Assembly: GCF_003860405.1 (NCBI RefSeq)
Contig: NZ_CP034170.1
Location: 620,001-684,000, forward strand
Reading direction: 5' to 3'
Origin: Nakamurella antarctica
Lineage (GTDB): Bacteria > Actinomycetota > Actinomycetes > Mycobacteriales > Nakamurellaceae
Length of the DNA: 64,000 nt
Part shown: one piece after another, positions 53,458 to 63,564 of the stretch
How positions within the stretch are numbered: position 1 is the stretch's first letter
Layout: every line of letters starts with the position of its first letter
Notes under the pieces: generated by a model
What the model was told of the DNA's origin: nothing
The model's input: only the letters and a program-made list of their open reading frames with translations
Database searches by the model: none
Position numbers and translations under genes: made by a program

Positions 53458-55334
53458 CGCTGCTCCTCCGCGAGCTCAATGGACCCGCTTGCGGCAGTTG
53501 CGAGGCTCCATTCGTCGACTTCGTCGGGCATGGTGGTGGTCAGTAGCTTGCGGTAGGCGGGCACCGTGGCCAGTAAATGAGAGTGTGGACCGATTGCCGT
53601 GATCGCGCCGTCGACCAGCAGCGCCACTTGGTCCGCCATCATCACGGTAGAGGCCCGATGGGCAACCATTAGACACGTGGTGCGCGCCAACACGTTTCGC
53701 AGGGCCGCTTCGACGGCGGCCTCCGTATGGATATCCAAAGCCGATAGCGGGTCGTCGAGGACAAGGACCCGGGGGTCCCCGACGACGGCGCGCGCAAGAG
53801 CCAACCGTTGCCGCTGCCCCCCGGACAGGCTCATGCCCTGCTCGCCGATCCGGGTATCCAGACCCCACGGCAGGTCGTGCACAAAGTCGGCCTGCGCTAC
53901 CGAAAGTGCCTGCAGCACGTCATCTTCGGTGCTGTCGGGGCGCCCAAGCGTCACGTTCTCCCGGACGCTCGCTGAAAACAACGTGGGTTCCTCAAAAGCG
54001 ACGGAAACGGCGGAACGCAGGTCGGGCAACGACAACTCGCGGACGTCGACCCCGTCAAGGGTGATCCGGCCACCGGTGACGTCGTAGAGCCGGTTGACCA
54101 ATGACGTCAGTACCGTTTTGCCCGACCCCGTTGCTCCCACGACTGCTACGGTCTGGCCAGCGTGCAGGTGAAGAGTGACGCCGCGCAAGAGATCTGGGCT
54201 TTCGGGTTTTGCGTCGGCGAATCGGAACCGAACGTCCTCGAAACGCACCTCGCCAGAGGGAGCGCCCGAGTGTTTCGGTGGCAAAGGTACGGGTGTGCCG
54301 GGCGATTGAACGGTGATTTCCGCATCCATCACCTCGAAGTACCGCTGGGATGTAGCAGCCGCATCGTTCAACATGGCAAGGAGCCAGCCGATGGAGTCCA
54401 CCGGCCACCGCAGCATCACGGCGACCGCAAAGAACGCGGTGAGCGTCCCAGCTGACATGGTCCCGTCCGCAATGAGCTGGACACCAAAGAACAACGCGAG
54501 GGCAATGGCGATCTCCGGTAGCAAGGTGATCACCGACCACCACACAGCGATGACGCGCACTTTGGCGAGTTCGGTGGATCTCAACTGTGCGGCTTGCGTG
54601 AGAAACACTCGTCCGAGATGTGCGGATCGCCCAAACGATTTCAGGATGCGAATGCCGAGTACGGACTCTTCAACAATCGTTGCCAGGTCGCCTACTTGAT
54701 CCTGGGACCGGCGAGCCAGCAGTCGGTAATTGTTCTCAAAAAATATGCACAGCACTACCAAGGGCAGTGCCGCGCCAACGAAGATAAGTCCGAGTTGCCA
54801 GGCCAAGGACAGCAAGATGAGGACTCCGACGACGAGCGTGACGAGATTGACGAACAGAAAAATGAAGCCGAAGGCGAGAAACCACCGGATTCTGGAAAGG
54901 TCTGAAACTGCACGCGAGAGTAATTGACCTGATGACCATTTGTCGTGGAAGGACATCGGGAGCGACTGCAATCGGCAGTAGATGTCCTGCCGCATCTTCG
55001 CTTCAACCCGCATCGTTGGCCTACTTGAGAGCACCCGCCGGATACCGAAGAGGGCTGCCTCCAGAACGCCGAGTGCGACCATCAACAAGCCAGGACCCCA
55101 CAACGCTGAAAAGTCTTTCGCTGCAATGGGTCCGTCAATGATCTTGCCAATAACGAGCGGGATGAACAGGCCGCACAATGTAGCTATGAGCGCCGTGATC
55201 GCAGACGCGATGAGCGAGGGAAGTGCGGGGCGTACGTAGGGGAGCAGGCGCCTCAGATTTGCCAGGGTGCTGGATCGTGCAGCTACAGGGGCGTTCAAAG
55301 GTTCGGTGGCGGGGGTGTGGGAGACATCAGACAT
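53454..55334 (-). CDS. ABC exporter subunit with degenerate Walker B
   Basis: A 626-residue half-transporter of the same family. Membrane domain residues ~30-330; ATPase domain has Walker A VGATGSGKT, signature SLSGGQRQR (canonical), Walker B VLVLDDPLSALD and H-loop VAHRAST. The catalytic Glu after Walker B is Asp, and the Q-loop carries Glu (VAFEEPTLF). Together with the partner's intact Glu and LSAGQ signature this is the classic asymmetric arrangement of heterodimeric exporters (one catalytic, one degenerate site). First of the two genes; ATG 55334. Confidence 0.9.
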   Translation of the reverse strand: MSDVSHTPATEPLNAPVAARSSTLANLRRLLPYVRPALPSLIASAITALIATLCGLFIPLVIGKIIDGPIAAKDFSALWGPGLLMVALGVLEAALFGIRRVLSSRPTMRVEAKMRQDIYCRLQSLPMSFHDKWSSGQLLSRAVSDLSRIRWFLAFGFIFLFVNLVTLVVGVLILLSLAWQLGLIFVGAALPLVVLCIFFENNYRLLARRSQDQVGDLATIVEESVLGIRILKSFGRSAHLGRVFLTQAAQLRSTELAKVRVIAVWWSVITLLPEIAIALALFFGVQLIADGTMSAGTLTAFFAVAVMLRWPVDSIGWLLAMLNDAAATSQRYFEVMDAEITVQSPGTPVPLPPKHSGAPSGEVRFEDVRFRFADAKPESPDLLRGVTLHLHAGQTVAVVGATGSGKTVLTSLVNRLYDVTGGRITLDGVDVRELSLPDLRSAVSVAFEEPTLFSASVRENVTLGRPDSTEDDVLQALSVAQADFVHDLPWGLDTRIGEQGMSLSGGQRQRLALARAVVGDPRVLVLDDPLSALDIHTEAAVEAALRNVLARTTCLMVAHRASTVMMADQVALLVDGAITAIGPHSHLLATVPAYRKLLTTTMPDEVDEWSLATAASGSIELAEEQR

Positions 55335-55446
55335 AACTTGTTTGAGGCTACGCCGTAGGGCCGACAGTGCTCAACGGATTATCGGCGGCCGCGCTACTCA
55401 CACCTTGCTACTGGAGGGAGCTGCTGAATGCACCCAGTGCACGCAT

Positions 55447-56361
55447 CTAGTGCCCGGAGCTGCGCACTCCAAGGAGGACGTCTTCCCAGGACGGCATCGC
55501 GGGTCGTGCAGGTTTCTTTGCTTTGACACCTTGCTGATCCTCGGTGTGGGCGGGGGCCTTGGAATGCGCGCGATCCGTTGCTGTTGTGCCGTTGTCGGTG
55601 GTGTGAGCCAGCGCTGCGGCTACCCGGTTGGCGCCAGCACCAGAACCAGCACCGTCGCTCAGGCTGGCGGGCATGAGCGGCATGGTGGGCGCGGACTCTT
55701 CGGCTGCAGTCAGCTGTAACGGATTGGGCAGAGGCCGGCCCGCAGGTGCGGCCGGGACGAGTTGTTCGCGCACCGTCCGGAGCGGCCGAGGAGCTGGATC
55801 CATCAGTTCGGTCGCGTTTTCGTCAGCCGCGTTCAGGGATCCCGAGCTAGGACCGGAGAAGGTCCAGCGCGCGGTGTTATCGCTACGGCCAACCTGCCAG
55901 GTCAGCTTCAAAATCCAGCCACTGCCCTCTTCGCGGTAGGAATCCCACAGCAGCGGGCCGCCGTGGCCGCGCTCGTGCAGGATTTCGGTCACCATCGCCT
56001 CGATGCTGCGCGGGGACACCTCCCCACCAATCACCGGGTGTGCTGATTTCGCCACATCGGCCATTGCTGCGCGCTCCATCAGGACCGGATAAGCGAAACG
56101 TTCAATGCGGCTCACATCGCTGCCCGCGAGGGCGGCAACTTCTTCGATACTCGCGCCGGCGCGAACTTTGGCTTGGATATCCCTCGGACGCAGCTGCGGT
56201 TCCAATTCAATCTCCAGTTGGCCAAGTCGGCTGACGTCCCCGCGGGCGGCGGCCCGGAGTCGCTCGTCAGCGGGAATGGCGAATTGATCGCCGGACTCGG
56301 GCTCTTCGCACACCAAACTGACGCCATCGACAGCAAGGCCGAGCACTCGTAGCGCGCGCAT
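55447..56361 (-). CDS. sepH: Septum-associated protein SepH (DUF3071)
   Basis: A 304-residue protein with the N-terminal DUF3071 HTH-containing domain (MRALRVLGLAVDGVSLVCEE, LRPRDIQAKVRAGASIEEVAALAG with SRIERFAYPVL) and a Pro/Ala-rich disordered middle. The C terminus PSWEDVLLGVRSSG is the conserved SepH tail. SepH binds FtsZ and helps early septum formation in Streptomyces and mycobacteria. ATG 56361 is the natural start. Divergent from the S9 peptidase. Recalled homologue Rv0883c. Confidence 0.9.
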   Translation of the reverse strand: MRALRVLGLAVDGVSLVCEEPESGDQFAIPADERLRAAARGDVSRLGQLEIELEPQLRPRDIQAKVRAGASIEEVAALAGSDVSRIERFAYPVLMERAAMADVAKSAHPVIGGEVSPRSIEAMVTEILHERGHGGPLLWDSYREEGSGWILKLTWQVGRSDNTARWTFSGPSSGSLNAADENATELMDPAPRPLRTVREQLVPAAPAGRPLPNPLQLTAAEESAPTMPLMPASLSDGAGSGAGANRVAAALAHTTDNGTTATDRAHSKAPAHTEDQQGVKAKKPARPAMPSWEDVLLGVRSSGH

Positions 56362-56521
56362 GAATCCCTCCTCCCCACCGGTGCATCCGACCTGCTTTTA
56401 TCCGGTGTAAGGAAAAACTTAGTCGCGAGAGATGCCACCACCGTCCAGGCGCGCCGTAGGTGTGGCCAGCAGCTGTTGTGGTAGCTGACACCACCGGGTG
56501 TCGGGCCCCGGTGGTAGGACT

Positions 56522-58633
56522 ATGAAGATGACACACCACCATGGCGCCCCCACCACAAATGGATGTGACGAGAAGCTGAGTACGCCATTTGACGACCTTG
56601 ACGCGTACATGGCCCTGCCGCGAATGAGCGGGCTGACGCTGTCCCCGGATGGGACGCGGTTGGTCGTTGGCTGTGCGAGCCTCGACGCAAAATCCACGGC
56701 TTACCGCACAGCGTTATGGGAGGTTGACCCAGCGGGCACAGCGCCGGCGGTAAGGCTGACACGAGGGGCCAAGGGCGAATCCGGCGCAGCCTTCACCTGC
56801 GGTGGTGACCTGTTGTTCACGGCTGCCAGACCAGATTCTGACGGCAACTCCGAGGACGACGCACCCGCCGGGTTGTGGAGACTGCCCGCAAGGGGCGGGG
56901 AAGCCGAACTGGTGGCGTTAATGCCGGGCGGTGTGTCGGGGCTGCGCACGGCGCGCTCGGCTCCCGTACTGCTGGCCAGTACATCGATGCTGGCATCGGC
57001 CGTGGATACGGATTCAGACGAGAAACTCCGAAAAGCTCGCAAAGACAACAAAGTTTCGGCCATTTTGCACTCCGGGTACCCCGTCCGCTACTGGGACGCT
57101 GACCTCGGACCTGACGCCCCGCACCTCGTGGTGGCAGAGCTGGCCAGAGATACCAGCGAAATAGCGGGCGTGCGCTCGGCGCACCTGACGTTTGCGGACC
57201 TGGCACCGGCGCCTGGACAGGCACTGCGCGAGGCGCACTATGACGTCAGCGCGGACGGCTCGATGGTCGCGACCAGTTGGCAGGTTGCCGAAGCCAGGGG
57301 CTCTCAGCGCTCGGATCTTATGCTGTTCAACCGGTCCTCGGGTGCGAAACAGGTTCTTGTCTCGGGCGGGAACGCAAGTTGGGGGGAGCCCGCCTTCTCT
57401 CCCGACGGTAGCTATGTCGCCTGCGTCAGCGAGTCGGTATCCACTCCGTTACAGGCGCCCGTTATCCGCGTTCATCTGGTGAATGTGGCGGACCGTTCAG
57501 TGCGCCAACTGGCGGCGTCCTGGGATCGTTGGCCTGCGAGCATGGCGTGGTTACCCGACGGCACCGGCTTGTTGATCACCGCAGATGACAACGGGCGGTC
57601 GCCGATCTTCCACCTGGATCTGGCTTCGGATCACGTCACCCGAATCACCCACGACGACGCGGCATACACCGACCTGCAGGTGGCCCCCGATGGCTCGGCG
57701 GTGTACGCGCTGCGATCCTCCTACGCGGCCCCGGCACATCCGGTGCGCGTTGTGTTGGCCGGCGACTGCGGGGTAGTCACCCCCCTTCAGGCTCCGGCAC
57801 CGAATCCCGACCTTCCAGGGGCCCTGACGGAGGTAGCCACGCACGCCGCGGACGGTCATCCGGTCCGCGGCTGGCTCGCGATGCCCGCCGGCGCCAGTTC
57901 CGCGACGCCCGCACCGCTGTTGCTCTGGATCCACGGCGGCCCGCTCGGCTCATGGAATGCTTGGTCGTGGCGCTGGAACCCGTGGCTGATGGTCGCGGCA
58001 GGATATGCGGTTCTCTTGCCCGACCCCGCGCTGTCGACCGGTTACGGTCAGGAATTCATTCAACGCGGATGGGGTGCATGGGGTGGCGCGCCTTATACAG
58101 ATCTGCTGGCCGTCACCGATGCCGCAATTGCTCGGGCCGATATCGATGCGAGCAGAACAGCCGCGATGGGTGGGTCGTTCGGTGGCTACATGGCGAACTG
58201 GGTGGCGGGACATACCGATAGGTTCTCTGCCATCGTCACCCATGCAAGCCTCTGGGCGCTGGACCAGTTCGGACCGACAACCGACGCGTCGTACTACTGG
58301 GGCCGCGAGATGTCACCGGAGATGAGCGAAGCGAATTCGCCGCACCACCATGTTGGCAAAATCGTGACCCCCATGCTGGTGATCCACGGCGATCGGGACT
58401 ATCGAGTACCAATCGGTGAGGGGCTCCGGCTCTGGTATGAGTTGATTTCGAAATCTCAACTGCCCATTGACGACGACGGGAAGACTGCGCACAGGCTGCT
58501 GTACTTCCCGAACGAGAACCACTGGGTGCTCTCACCACAGCACGCCAAGATTTGGTACGAGGTGGTGCTCGGGTTCTTGGCCGAACATGTTCTTGGCCAG
58601 GGCGCGCCCACGCTTCCCGAGCTACTCGGTTAG
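56522..58633 (+). CDS. S9-family prolyl oligopeptidase-like peptidase
   Basis: A 703-residue peptidase. The N-terminal ~420 residues form a beta-propeller (repeats such as SPDGTRLVVG, FSPDGSYVACVS). The C-terminal alpha/beta-hydrolase domain has nucleophile MGGSFGGYMAN near 560, acid HGDRDYRV near 630 and the His in NENHWVL near 670, a complete catalytic triad. It lacks a signal peptide, so it is probably cytoplasmic. Substrate: short peptides or acyl-peptides. ATG 56522 is used (ATG 56528 also possible). Ends at a strong hairpin shared with serC. Confidence 0.9.
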   Translation: MKMTHHHGAPTTNGCDEKLSTPFDDLDAYMALPRMSGLTLSPDGTRLVVGCASLDAKSTAYRTALWEVDPAGTAPAVRLTRGAKGESGAAFTCGGDLLFTAARPDSDGNSEDDAPAGLWRLPARGGEAELVALMPGGVSGLRTARSAPVLLASTSMLASAVDTDSDEKLRKARKDNKVSAILHSGYPVRYWDADLGPDAPHLVVAELARDTSEIAGVRSAHLTFADLAPAPGQALREAHYDVSADGSMVATSWQVAEARGSQRSDLMLFNRSSGAKQVLVSGGNASWGEPAFSPDGSYVACVSESVSTPLQAPVIRVHLVNVADRSVRQLAASWDRWPASMAWLPDGTGLLITADDNGRSPIFHLDLASDHVTRITHDDAAYTDLQVAPDGSAVYALRSSYAAPAHPVRVVLAGDCGVVTPLQAPAPNPDLPGALTEVATHAADGHPVRGWLAMPAGASSATPAPLLLWIHGGPLGSWNAWSWRWNPWLMVAAGYAVLLPDPALSTGYGQEFIQRGWGAWGGAPYTDLLAVTDAAIARADIDASRTAAMGGSFGGYMANWVAGHTDRFSAIVTHASLWALDQFGPTTDASYYWGREMSPEMSEANSPHHHVGKIVTPMLVIHGDRDYRVPIGEGLRLWYELISKSQLPIDDDGKTAHRLLYFPNENHWVLSPQHAKIWYEVVLGFLAEHVLGQGAPTLPELLG

Positions 58634-58659
58634 CGGCGCTCGAACAGCGAGTACACAAG

Positions 58660-58698
58660 AGCCGCACCGTGCGGCGTAGAGCGCCGCACGGTCCGGCT
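58660..58698. terminator. Bidirectional terminator between S9 peptidase and serC
   Basis: AGCCGCACCGTGCGGCG and CGCCGCACGGTCCGGCT pair except for one C-C mismatch, with the 5-base loop TAGAG. It lies between two convergent genes. Confidence 0.82.
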
Positions 58699-58720
58699 TG
58701 GACGGTTCAGTGTTCGGGTC

Positions 58721-59863
<1,143 letters not shown>

Positions 59864-59960
59864 TCACAGTGATGACAAATGGTGGCGGCTCCGAGCTCGA
59901 AGTCGCTAGAACAGTGTCCCACTGGTGTGTGAGGCAGATGTGACTGGTGCCAGCAGGGGC

Positions 59961-62522
59961 TTAGTCGGCCCTAGCCGAGTTGGCCTCGGTCAGCGGTCCA
60001 GCGATGAGAATCTTGATCACCGGTTCGCCCTCTTCGTCGGAGGCGGCAAGGTCGACCTCAGCGTCGAGGCCCCAGTCCCGATCGCCGTCTGGGTCGTCAA
60101 AGGCCTGCCGTACTTCCCATTTTTCGGGGAATTCGGTGATGGTGACCAGACCCGCACTGCGCGCCACCGGGCCGATGCCCATCTCGTCGTATTCCTGCCA
60201 GTACTCGTCCATCGCGTCTTCCCAATCCGCTTGAGTCCAATCCTCATCCAACAGCGCGAGTGCCGAGTATCGTTCCAGCGCAATGAGTTCCACCCGGCGA
60301 AAGAGCGAGTTGCGCACCATGATGGCAAAGGCGCGGTGGTTAGCGGTAACGCCGCGATTGGCGCTCGGCGGGCGCGGACCCGAGTCGGAGTGAGTAAAAA
60401 GATCCTCCGGGTGAGCCAGAGATTCCCATTCGTCGAGCAGCGATGAGTCAACACCGCGAACAAGCTCGCCGAGCCAACTAATCAAGTCAGAAAGCTCCTC
60501 GGTTCGGGCTTCGGTGGGGACGGTGCGGCGCATCGCCTGGTAGGCATCGGAGAGGTAGCGCAGCACCACGCCTTCCGACCTGGTCAAGCTGTAGAAGGCC
60601 ACATACTCGGTGAAATTCATTGCCCGTTCGTACATATCGCGGACTATTGACTTCGGCTCCGGCTGGAAGTCGTTGATCCAGGGGTGGCCGATCCGGTAGG
60701 AGTCGTAGGCAACCTGGATCAATTCGGCCAGCGGTTTCGGATACTCGATGTCCTCAAGCAGCGCCATGCGCTCCTCGTATTCGATACCGTCAGACTTCAT
60801 CTGCGCCACCGCTTCGCCGCGGGCGTGGTGACGTTGCGCGGACAGCACGGTGCCCGGGTTGTCCAGGGTGGCTTCGATGAGCGACACCACGTCAAGTCCG
60901 TAGTCCGGTGAGTCGACGGCGAGGAGCTCAAGGGCAGCCAACGCCAGCGGCGAGAGCGGCTGATTCAGCGCGAAATCCAATTGAAGATCGGCGGTGAGTT
61001 TCCACCGTCGGCCTTCGGAGTCGGGCGCGTCAAGTTTCTCCACGATCCCGGCCGCGAGGAGTCCCCGCGAAATTTCCAGCGCACGTTTGGCATGTTTGAG
61101 CTGCCGGACGCGCGGCTCGTGGGACTCCTCGATCAGGTGGCGCATCGATGCAAATGCATCACCGGGCCGGGAGATCACGCTCAGCAGCATGGAATTGGTG
61201 ACGTTAAAATGGGAGGTGAGCGGTTCGGGCTGGGCGGCAATCAACCTATCGAAGGTGGCTTCCGTCCACGAGATGAAGCCCTCCGGTGGCTTCTTTCTCA
61301 CGACTCGTTTGCGTTTGACGGGATCGTCTCCGGCCTTGCGCAGCAGCCGCTCGTTTTCGATGGCGTGTTCGGGAGCCAGGATCACAACATCACCTGCCAC
61401 GTCGAACCCGGCGCGGCCAGCGCGGCCGGCGATCTGATGGAACTCGCGGGCGCTGAGCATCCTGGTGCGAACCCCGTCATACTTCGACAGCCCGGTGAAC
61501 AGGACCGTCCTAATCGGTACGTTGATCCCGACGCCCAGCGTGTCGGTTCCGCAGATCACCTTGAGTAACCCGGACTGCGCAAGCTTTTCGATGAGCCGAC
61601 GATATTTAGGCAGCATGCCCGCGTGGTGGACTCCGATGCCGTGGCGAACGAGGCGGGAGAGAAGGCGGCCAAACCCTGCCGAGAATCTGAAATCGCCGAT
61701 CAGATCAGCGATTTGGTCTCTTTCGGCGCGGGTTGCCACGGTGATGGACAGTAGCGACTGTGCGCGTTCTAGCGCCGCGGCTTGGGTGAAGTGCACGACG
61801 TACACGGGCGCGCGGTGCGTAGTCAGCAGCTCTTCCAGCGTCTCCTGGAGCGGCAGCGATACGTAGGAGAACTGTAGCGGGACCGGGCGTTCCACGCCGG
61901 TAATGACGGCTGTCTCGGCTCCGGTCTGCTTCGTCAGCTCCTCGGCAAAGAACGTGACGTCCCCCAGGGTTGCGGACATAAGGACGAAGCGCGTCCGGGT
62001 GAGTTCCAAAAGTGGAATTTGCCAGGCGACACCCCGCTGTCGGTCCCCGTAGTAGTGGAATTCGTCCATGACGACCATGCCCGCGTCGGTGTCTGGTCCT
62101 GTGCGCAACGTGACTGATGCGAGAATTTCTGCGGTGCAACAGATGATGGGCGCATCGGAGTTGACCGAACTGTCGCCGGTGACCATGCCAACGTTGTCGG
62201 CGCCGAAAATGGCAACGAGGTCGAAGAACTTTTCGGATACCAGGGCCTTGATAGGGGCCGTGTAGTAGGACCGGCGCCCCGTCGCGAGCGCGGTGAAGAG
62301 TGCGGCAGTGGCGATCAGGCTCTTGCCGGAACCGGTGGGGGTAGCCACGATCACGTTGGAGTCGGCCACAATTTCCAGTAGCGCCTCTTCCTGATGGGAG
62401 TACAGGGGCAGCCCGCGCGCCATCGCCCAGCGGACAAATATGTCGTAGAGGGCGTCGGGATCGGTGCCGCCGACCTCGTCCACATGATGGGTGGGCGTGG
62501 GGATGAGGTCAGCAAGAGTCAC
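59961..62522 (-). CDS. DEAD/DEAH-box helicase with DUF3516 C-terminal domain
   Basis: An 853-residue superfamily 2 helicase. Walker A ATPTGSGKS near residue 60, Walker B/DEVH-like MDEFHYYGD near 150, SATLGDV motif III and the motif VI segment REFHQIAGRAGRAGFD near 365 are intact, a pattern close to Ski2/Mtr4-type RNA helicases. The C-terminal ~350 residues are the DUF3516 domain, unique to actinobacterial members. Start GTG 62522 with AGGGTTGG upstream. Likely RNA or DNA unwinding; substrate unknown. Confidence 0.88.
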   Translation of the reverse strand: MTLADLIPTPTHHVDEVGGTDPDALYDIFVRWAMARGLPLYSHQEEALLEIVADSNVIVATPTGSGKSLIATAALFTALATGRRSYYTAPIKALVSEKFFDLVAIFGADNVGMVTGDSSVNSDAPIICCTAEILASVTLRTGPDTDAGMVVMDEFHYYGDRQRGVAWQIPLLELTRTRFVLMSATLGDVTFFAEELTKQTGAETAVITGVERPVPLQFSYVSLPLQETLEELLTTHRAPVYVVHFTQAAALERAQSLLSITVATRAERDQIADLIGDFRFSAGFGRLLSRLVRHGIGVHHAGMLPKYRRLIEKLAQSGLLKVICGTDTLGVGINVPIRTVLFTGLSKYDGVRTRMLSAREFHQIAGRAGRAGFDVAGDVVILAPEHAIENERLLRKAGDDPVKRKRVVRKKPPEGFISWTEATFDRLIAAQPEPLTSHFNVTNSMLLSVISRPGDAFASMRHLIEESHEPRVRQLKHAKRALEISRGLLAAGIVEKLDAPDSEGRRWKLTADLQLDFALNQPLSPLALAALELLAVDSPDYGLDVVSLIEATLDNPGTVLSAQRHHARGEAVAQMKSDGIEYEERMALLEDIEYPKPLAELIQVAYDSYRIGHPWINDFQPEPKSIVRDMYERAMNFTEYVAFYSLTRSEGVVLRYLSDAYQAMRRTVPTEARTEELSDLISWLGELVRGVDSSLLDEWESLAHPEDLFTHSDSGPRPPSANRGVTANHRAFAIMVRNSLFRRVELIALERYSALALLDEDWTQADWEDAMDEYWQEYDEMGIGPVARSAGLVTITEFPEKWEVRQAFDDPDGDRDWGLDAEVDLAASDEEGEPVIKILIAGPLTEANSARAD

Positions 62523-62745
62523 GCCGCCAACCCTGCCACACCGATGATGGAGGGTAGGCGGCTCTTCCAGCGCTTCTGCTGCGCCGCAAGGCTGACAATG
62601 AAATTGGGCTTCGTGGGTGCGTCGGCTCGTCGTCGGTGGACCCGCGTAGCGTCCTGCGGAGGCGTCGGCGCTGACTCGGGCAAGCTAGCTGCCTACGCAA
62701 AGAATGCCAGCAGAGCCTGCAGGCATCACAGGAAAGGTAGTGAGG

Positions 62746-63444
62746 ATGAGCGCTCCGAATGATGATGGCGTGGACTTGGCGAGGATGCGTCGCAGCTACG
62801 CCGGCGCAGGATTGGCCGAGGAAGACTTGGCGCAGGACTGGTTAGTGCAATTCCAGTTGTGGCTATCCCAAGCCGTCGCCGGCGGTTTGACGGAACCCAA
62901 CGCGATGGTGCTGGCCACCGTCGACATTAATGGTGCGCCGTCGGCGCGGACCGTTTTGTGCAAAGGCGTCGACCACACGGGCGTGGTGTTCTACACGAAT
63001 TACACCTCTACGAAATCGGCGGATCTACGGTCCAATCCCGCGGCAGCGGTGACGTTTCCCTGGATTGATCTACAGCGCCAAGTGCACTTTCGAGGTCTCG
63101 TCACCAAAGTCGATGCAGCCACCACCGCTGCCTACTGGCGGACGCGTCCGCGCGGATCGCAGTTGGGTGCGTGGGCCAGCCCCCAGTCCACCGTGCTTGG
63201 TTCCAGGCGCGCACTGGACGATCTTCAAACCGCGCTGGAAGTTCGGTTCGGTGGCGGCCCGGATGCTGTTGACGCACCCGCTATCCCTGTCCCACCACAT
63301 TGGGGTGGATGGCGGCTGATGCCCGAGACTGTCGAGTTCTGGCAAGGCAGACTTTCCCGCATGCACGACAGGCTGCGCTATCGTCTCAACGGCCAAAACA
63401 CGGACGGCACCGCACGCTGGGTGATCGAAAGGCTGGCGCCCTAA
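62746..63444 (+). CDS. pdxH: Pyridoxamine 5'-phosphate oxidase
   Basis: A 232-residue FMN enzyme converting pyridox(am)ine phosphate to pyridoxal phosphate. It has MRRSYAGAGL at the start, RTVLCKGVDHTGVVFYTNYTS with FMN contacts near residue 62-82, VHFRGLVTKV, RPRGSQLGAWASPQS near 143 and the C-terminal WRLMPETVEFWQGRLSRMHDRLRY in outline, which is typical PdxH. ATG 62746 follows GGAAAGG at 8 bases. Divergent from the DUF3516 helicase. Confidence 0.95.
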   Translation: MSAPNDDGVDLARMRRSYAGAGLAEEDLAQDWLVQFQLWLSQAVAGGLTEPNAMVLATVDINGAPSARTVLCKGVDHTGVVFYTNYTSTKSADLRSNPAAAVTFPWIDLQRQVHFRGLVTKVDAATTAAYWRTRPRGSQLGAWASPQSTVLGSRRALDDLQTALEVRFGGGPDAVDAPAIPVPPHWGGWRLMPETVEFWQGRLSRMHDRLRYRLNGQNTDGTARWVIERLAP

Positions 63445-63564
63445 CTAGCACCTCGGCACCTGCGGCCCTTCGCGAGCTGCAGGTGCCGGAGCCTGGCTGG
63501 TTAGGGCACAATCAGCGCTGGCGGCCGTCACAAACACGGCGAACTGATTAAGGGAGGTTTGTCC

